Assembly: GCA_047611265.1 (NCBI GenBank)
Contig: JBLFWM010000004.1
Location: 1 to 64,000 of the forward strand
DNA: 64,000 nucleotides
Source: GCA-2698665 sp047611265
GTDB lineage: Bacteria > Pseudomonadota > Gammaproteobacteria > GCA-002705445 > GCA-002716945
Direction: 5' to 3'
In this document: positions 60,038-64,000 of the stretch, in pieces
How positions within the stretch are numbered: the first letter of the stretch is position 1
How the letters are laid out: each line of letters begins with the position of its first letter
The notes under the pieces: model-generated
The model's database searches: none
What the model was told of the DNA's origin: nothing
Seen by the model: the letters and a program-made list of their open reading frames with translations, nothing else
Position numbers and translations under genes: made by a program

Positions 60038-61147
60038 TTGTACATTAAACAATACTCTGCCTCTAAACTAAGGAGTATTAATCTTGCAACCCTTTTCCCA
60101 TCAAGGTATGTCAATATAATTGTTGGCAACAACAACGCCGGAAAAACTTCTTTAATTGAAGGTATATATTATTGCTCTGCTCTTAAGAGTTTTAAGGCAG
60201 TACAAACCGAAACATTAATACAAAAGAACGAAAATTCTTTTAAACTTCTTTTAAAAGCTGTTAAATGTGGTGATAATTTAGATATATACACTGAAAAGTC
60301 CTTAAGTTCTCCTAAAATAGTTAAAGTGAACGAGAAAAAGGTAACAACTAAAACCTTACTCTTAACTTTGCCGTGTATTGCCCTCTCGTTTGGCATTGAA
60401 AATATAATTATACAGTCGTCAGAGCAAAGAAGAGGGTTTCTTGACTGGGGGTCGTTCCACGTGGAACCTAAACACTTAACTAACTTTAAAAACTTTACTA
60501 GATCTTTAAAACAACGAAACAGCCTACTTAAAAAATCTGACACAATTAATATTGATTATTGGACTAAAGAGGTGTTTAAGCATGGGCTTCTTGTACACGA
60601 ACAAAGAAATGAATATTTTATTGACCTTAATAGGGAGTTTATAAACTACACGGATAAATTAATAAATTTTGACAAAAGTGCTTATGATGACATTAAAAAC
60701 ACCACAATTGATTATTACAAAGGTTGGGACAAAGGGGTTGGGTTAGACGAAGCCTTAATAAACAGTCTAAACAAAGACAAGGCTATAAAACATACAAGCG
60801 TTGGACCCCACAGGGGAGACCTTTTGTTTAGCGTTAATGGGACAGACTTAAAAAACATATCTTCCATGTCTACACAAATTATAATTAGTTTATTATTGGT
60901 ATTAAGCCAGGCAGAGGTGTTTCACGTGAAACACGGGTTCAGACCAGTAATACTAATAGATGATTTATTTTTTGGAATAGATGATAAGAACCTAAGGCTT
61001 GTGATAAACTTACTAGTAGGCTCAAAAGCACAGTGTTTTATTACAGCGCCAGACCTATATAAAGAAAAGATAAAAAGCCTTGGCAGAACAGCTAACGAGG
61101 TTAAAATGTATGAGTTTATAGATGGAGAAATACAAGAGGGAATTTAA
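60038..61147 (+). CDS. recF: DNA replication and repair protein RecF
   Basis: A 369-residue SMC-like ATPase loading RecA at gaps. Walker A GNNNAGKTSLIEGI (about 31-44), 'RRGFLDWGSFHVEP', 'SVGPHRGDLLFSVNG' and Walker B VILIDDLFFGID. Starts at TTG one base after the dnaN stop; no nearby in-frame ATG. Two parS palindromes lie within the gene. Its stop overlaps the gyrB ATG by one base. Confidence 0.96.
   Translation: MYIKQYSASKLRSINLATLFPSRYVNIIVGNNNAGKTSLIEGIYYCSALKSFKAVQTETLIQKNENSFKLLLKAVKCGDNLDIYTEKSLSSPKIVKVNEKKVTTKTLLLTLPCIALSFGIENIIIQSSEQRRGFLDWGSFHVEPKHLTNFKNFTRSLKQRNSLLKKSDTINIDYWTKEVFKHGLLVHEQRNEYFIDLNREFINYTDKLINFDKSAYDDIKNTTIDYYKGWDKGVGLDEALINSLNKDKAIKHTSVGPHRGDLLFSVNGTDLKNISSMSTQIIISLLLVLSQAEVFHVKHGFRPVILIDDLFFGIDDKNLRLVINLLVGSKAQCFITAPDLYKEKIKSLGRTANEVKMYEFIDGEIQEGI
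60453..60468. promoter_or_regulatory. parS site 1 (inside recF)
   Basis: CGTTCCACGTGGAACC differs at one position from a Pseudomonas-type parS (TGTTCCACGTGGAACC) and keeps the central CCACGTGG palindrome. Encoded within recF; likely a ParB loading site. Confidence 0.7.
60918..60933. promoter_or_regulatory. parS site 2 (inside recF), perfect consensus
   Basis: TGTTTCACGTGAAACA, exactly the universal parS 16-mer and part of an 18-bp perfect palindrome. About 465 bp from parS site 1 and 10 kb from parAB, in the origin domain as expected. Confidence 0.93.
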
Positions 61148-63552
61148 TGACAGATAAAACATATGACTCATCCAATATAAAAGTCCTAAAAGGACTTGAA
61201 GCAGTACAAAAAAGACCCGGCATGTATATCGGTGATACAGATGATGGTAGTGGCCTGCACCAGATGATATTTGAGGTTATGGATAATTCAATAGACGAGG
61301 CGCTAGCCGGTCACTGTGATACTGTTGACATTACAATACACGAGGACCAGTCCGTTACCGTAATAGACAATGGAAGAGGGATACCTGTTGACATGCACCC
61401 GGGTGAAAAAAAATCAGCAGCAGAAGTTATTCTTACGGTGTTGCATGCTGGTGGTAAATTTGATGACGACTCATATAAAGTATCTGGAGGCCTCCATGGA
61501 GTTGGGGTGTCAGTTGTGAACGCGTTGTCAGAAACTCTGGAACTAACGGTTTACAAAGGCGGTAAAATTTATAGCCAAGAGTATAAAGATAGCAAGCCTG
61601 TAGAAGCCCTAAAGGTCACAGGAGACACCGAGCTCAAAGGAACAAAGATTTCATTTAAACCCAGCAAGAAATATTTTACTCTCACAAAATATAATACTGA
61701 TACGTTAAGGAGAAGGTTCAAGGAATTAGCTTTTCTAAATAGCGGTATAACAATAAAATTTACTGATGAAGCAAAATCAGTAAAAGATGAATTTAAGTAT
61801 GACGGGGGTATTGTTGAATACATAAAAGAATTAACTAGAAAAAAAACATTAATACAAAATGAAATTATTTACTTCAAAAGTGAATCAAAAAATATTGCAG
61901 TTGAAATGGCAATGTTATGGAGCACTGCATACAATGAAGAAGTTTTGTGTTTTACAAACAATATCCCTCAAAAAGACGGAGGAACACACTTGTCTGGCTT
62001 TAAGGCGTCACTCACTAAAACTATAAACAGTGTATTTGATAAACAGCCTGGCACTAAAAAAGATAAAATTGATCTTACGGGAGAAGATGCGAGAGAAGGT
62101 ATCACGGCAATTATATCTGTTAAAATGTCTGACCCTAAATTTTCATCACAAACAAAAGATAAGCTGGTTTCATCAGAAGTTAAGGGGATAGTTGAGTCTA
62201 GTCTAAACAGAAAACTTCATGAGTTTTTTGAGGAGAACCCCAAAGAGCTTAAAGCTATTATTGCAAAAGTATTCCAAGCAGCTAAAGCAAGAGAAGAAGC
62301 AAGAAAAGCAAAAGACCTAATTAGGCGCAAAGACCCGTTAAGCATAGGCAATCTTCCTGGCAAGCTTGCTGACTGTCAAGAGAAAGACCCTACAAAAACT
62401 GAGCTATTTATCGTTGAGGGTGATTCAGCTGGAGGATCTGCTAAACAAGCGAGGGACAGGAAAACCCAGGCAATTTTACCCCTTAAGGGAAAAATACTAA
62501 ATACTCAGCGAGCACAAGACCACAAGGTTCTTTCTTCTTCTGAAATTGCTACTTTAATCACGGCCTTAGGCTGTGGGTTTGGAGACGATGTTGATTTAGA
62601 TAATTTACGTTACGGTAAAATTATTATTATGACCGATGCAGATGTTGATGGTGCACACATAAGAACTCTATTACTCACACTGTTTGAAACTAAAATGAAG
62701 TTACTTATAGATAATGGCCATGTTTTTATTGCTCAGCCACCACTATATAAAATGAAAAAAGGTAAATCAGAAAAATATCTTAAGGATGATTCTGAGCTTG
62801 CAAGTTTTATTAATAATGACATCTCTAATACATATAAATTATTTATTGATAGCAAGGAAGTAACCCAAGAAAACACTCTTGAGCTTCTAAATACTTATTC
62901 CACCATGAGTGATATTTTAGGACAGTTTTCTTCTAAAAGGGATAAATATATATTACATAATCTTGCCTTTTTTGAAACACTATCTGTAGATACCTTAAAA
63001 TCTTTTAAAGCATTAACCTCTTGGTGTAAATCATTTACACAACACATTAATGAAAATACTCCTATTAATTTATCGTTTGCGCTTACTCCGTCAGAAAATG
63101 TATCTGAAGATAAAATTTATTCTATTAACATTACTAAAACAACGAATGGTGTTGTTACATCTCAAGACCCGTTAAGTAAACACTTCTTTAGCTCTGACTC
63201 TTATACTGACCTAGTTTCCTTAAAGTTTGGAATCTATACAAGATCTGTGTTTACCTATACTGATAAAAATGATGGCCCTGAATCTAGCCCTTCTAATTTA
63301 ACAGATTGTTTTAACGCATTAATTGCTGCCTCAAAAGGATCAATTACACTTCAGCGTTACAAAGGTCTTGGGGAAATGAATCCTAACCAACTTGAAGAGA
63401 CAACTATGAATGTTAAAAGTAGAACTTTGTTAAAAGTTTTACCTTTAGAAGACGGCAATCAGGTTGTAGTGGAGCTTATGGGTGATGATGTTGAAATGAG
63501 AAAACAATTTATCAAACAAAAATATTCTTCTGTTAAAAATCTAGACATATGA
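61147..63552 (+). CDS. gyrB: DNA gyrase subunit B
   Basis: An 801-residue ATPase subunit of gyrase. GHKL ATP site ('EVMDNSIDEALAGHCD', 'VIDNGRGIPVDMHPGEKKSA'), 'GGLHGVGVSVVNALSE', TOPRIM 'EGDSAGGSAKQARDRKTQAI', LPLKGKILN and DADVDGAHI, then C-terminal 'QRYKGLGEMNPNQLEETTMN'. Full length for the gammaproteobacterial type. Confidence 0.98.
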   Translation: MTDKTYDSSNIKVLKGLEAVQKRPGMYIGDTDDGSGLHQMIFEVMDNSIDEALAGHCDTVDITIHEDQSVTVIDNGRGIPVDMHPGEKKSAAEVILTVLHAGGKFDDDSYKVSGGLHGVGVSVVNALSETLELTVYKGGKIYSQEYKDSKPVEALKVTGDTELKGTKISFKPSKKYFTLTKYNTDTLRRRFKELAFLNSGITIKFTDEAKSVKDEFKYDGGIVEYIKELTRKKTLIQNEIIYFKSESKNIAVEMAMLWSTAYNEEVLCFTNNIPQKDGGTHLSGFKASLTKTINSVFDKQPGTKKDKIDLTGEDAREGITAIISVKMSDPKFSSQTKDKLVSSEVKGIVESSLNRKLHEFFEENPKELKAIIAKVFQAAKAREEARKAKDLIRRKDPLSIGNLPGKLADCQEKDPTKTELFIVEGDSAGGSAKQARDRKTQAILPLKGKILNTQRAQDHKVLSSSEIATLITALGCGFGDDVDLDNLRYGKIIIMTDADVDGAHIRTLLLTLFETKMKLLIDNGHVFIAQPPLYKMKKGKSEKYLKDDSELASFINNDISNTYKLFIDSKEVTQENTLELLNTYSTMSDILGQFSSKRDKYILHNLAFFETLSVDTLKSFKALTSWCKSFTQHINENTPINLSFALTPSENVSEDKIYSINITKTTNGVVTSQDPLSKHFFSSDSYTDLVSLKFGIYTRSVFTYTDKNDGPESSPSNLTDCFNALIAASKGSITLQRYKGLGEMNPNQLEETTMNVKSRTLLKVLPLEDGNQVVVELMGDDVEMRKQFIKQKYSSVKNLDI

Positions 63553-64000
63553 TCGTTGTTACGTGGAATGTAAATTCTATTAAAGTTCGGCTGCATGCGG
63601 TATTGCAATACTTGTCAGAAGAAAACCCCGATGTACTTGTTCTCCAAGAAACAAAAAGCATTGATGAAAATTTTCCAGTATCAGCTTTTTCTGACATTGG
63701 TTACCATGTTATTTTCTGTGGCCAAAAAACATATAATGGAGTTGCTATTATTTCTAAAGACGAGCCTCAAGACGTCCATATTAACCCTGTGTCTACAGAT
63801 GAAAATGAAATGAGATCAATTTCAGCAATTTATAATGGAATAAGAATTGTTAATCTCTATGTTGTAAATGGGCAAAATGTTGGAACTCCAAAATATGAAT
63901 ATAAACTTAAATGGTTAAACAAATTAATTTCTTATACAAAAAAAGAGTTAGAAAAAAGTAACGACCTTATACTTTTAGGTGATTTTAATATTGCTCCTAC
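63549..64000 (+). CDS. xth: Exodeoxyribonuclease III (5' part, runs off window)
   Basis: About 150 residues visible of an AP endonuclease/3' exonuclease. MIVVTWNVNSIKVRL (Asn7), metal-binding Glu34 in LVLQETK, 'YNGVAIISK' and 'LLGDFNIAP' are EEP-fold landmarks. The ATG overlaps the gyrB stop by 4 bp (ATGA). Acts in base-excision repair of oxidised or abasic DNA. Confidence 0.92.
   Translation, partial: MIVVTWNVNSIKVRLHAVLQYLSEENPDVLVLQETKSIDENFPVSAFSDIGYHVIFCGQKTYNGVAIISKDEPQDVHINPVSTDENEMRSISAIYNGIRIVNLYVVNGQNVGTPKYEYKLKWLNKLISYTKKELEKSNDLILLGDFNIAP

Noticed and set aside
63551..63570. parS-like TTGTTACGTGGAATGT at the start of xth
   Set aside because: The central palindrome is broken (no CACGTG) and it simply encodes the conserved VVTWNV start.

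Overview
The window is AT-rich chromosomal DNA from a gammaproteobacterium. Two gene orders support this placement: rpmH-rnpA-yidD-yidC-mnmE-mnmG-rsmG-parA-parB-atpIBEFHAGDC-glmU-glmS running left from about 57.3 kb, and dnaA-dnaN-recF-gyrB running right from 57.4 kb. The strand switch at the rpmH/dnaA gap, two ParB-type parS palindromes inside recF and the parAB pair all indicate the replication-origin domain. A TusA / sulfide:quinone-oxidoreductase-like / DUF1641 cluster, a SulP transporter and a persulfide-sensor-like ArsR repressor suggest sulfur metabolism of the kind seen in marine SUP05/Thioglobus-like bacteria. That assignment is an inference; no rRNA or tRNA gene was seen that could fix the taxonomy.

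Layout. 0-1.6 kb: 3' part of a DEAD-box RNA helicase with an Arg/Ser-rich 18-residue repeat tail. 1.8-4.6 kb: two TPR proteins and a DUF1326 protein. 4.8-9.1 kb: a MORN protein, an O6-alkylguanine methyltransferase, a stand-alone inverse-autotransporter barrel coupled to a Cys-rich secreted protein, a lipoprotein and ispA. 9.2-11 kb: the sulfur cluster. 11-17.6 kb: thiS-thiG-trmB, a SulP permease without STAS domain, an aldo/keto reductase, gmhB and a single-chain glycyl-tRNA synthetase. 17.6-21.8 kb: a nitrogen-control module, glnA-ntrB-ntrC, with a sigma-54 promoter and phased NtrC-like sites; the glutamine synthetase has Phe in place of the adenylylated Tyr. 21.8-27.6 kb: gpsA, secB, a rhodanese lacking its Cys, a BigR/SqrR-type repressor, ctpA, a lipoprotein hydrolase, a PD-(D/E)XK-like protein, a ferritin-like protein and a SHOCT protein. 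27.6-32.2 kb: apt-mtnP-mtnA for methylthioadenosine salvage, convergent with a bifunctional aldolase/dehydrogenase. 32.2-37.2 kb: radical SAM/SPASM, SRAP, HIT and DUF2805 proteins, a 22-residue membrane peptide and an Atm1-type ABC exporter.

37.3-39.35 kb is the most unusual stretch. Three related repeats, each carrying a copy of the last codons of glmS plus the bases just after its stop, split the region downstream of glmS into two small modules of about 1.15 and 0.84 kb. The modules carry a methyltransferase, a secreted protein and a recombinase-like fragment. This looks like repeated site-specific insertion at the glmS 3' end, a known attachment hotspot.

39.3-64 kb is dense housekeeping: cell-wall precursor synthesis, the complete ATP synthase operon, chromosome partitioning, tRNA modification, membrane-protein insertion, RNase P, replication initiation, gyrase and the start of exonuclease III.
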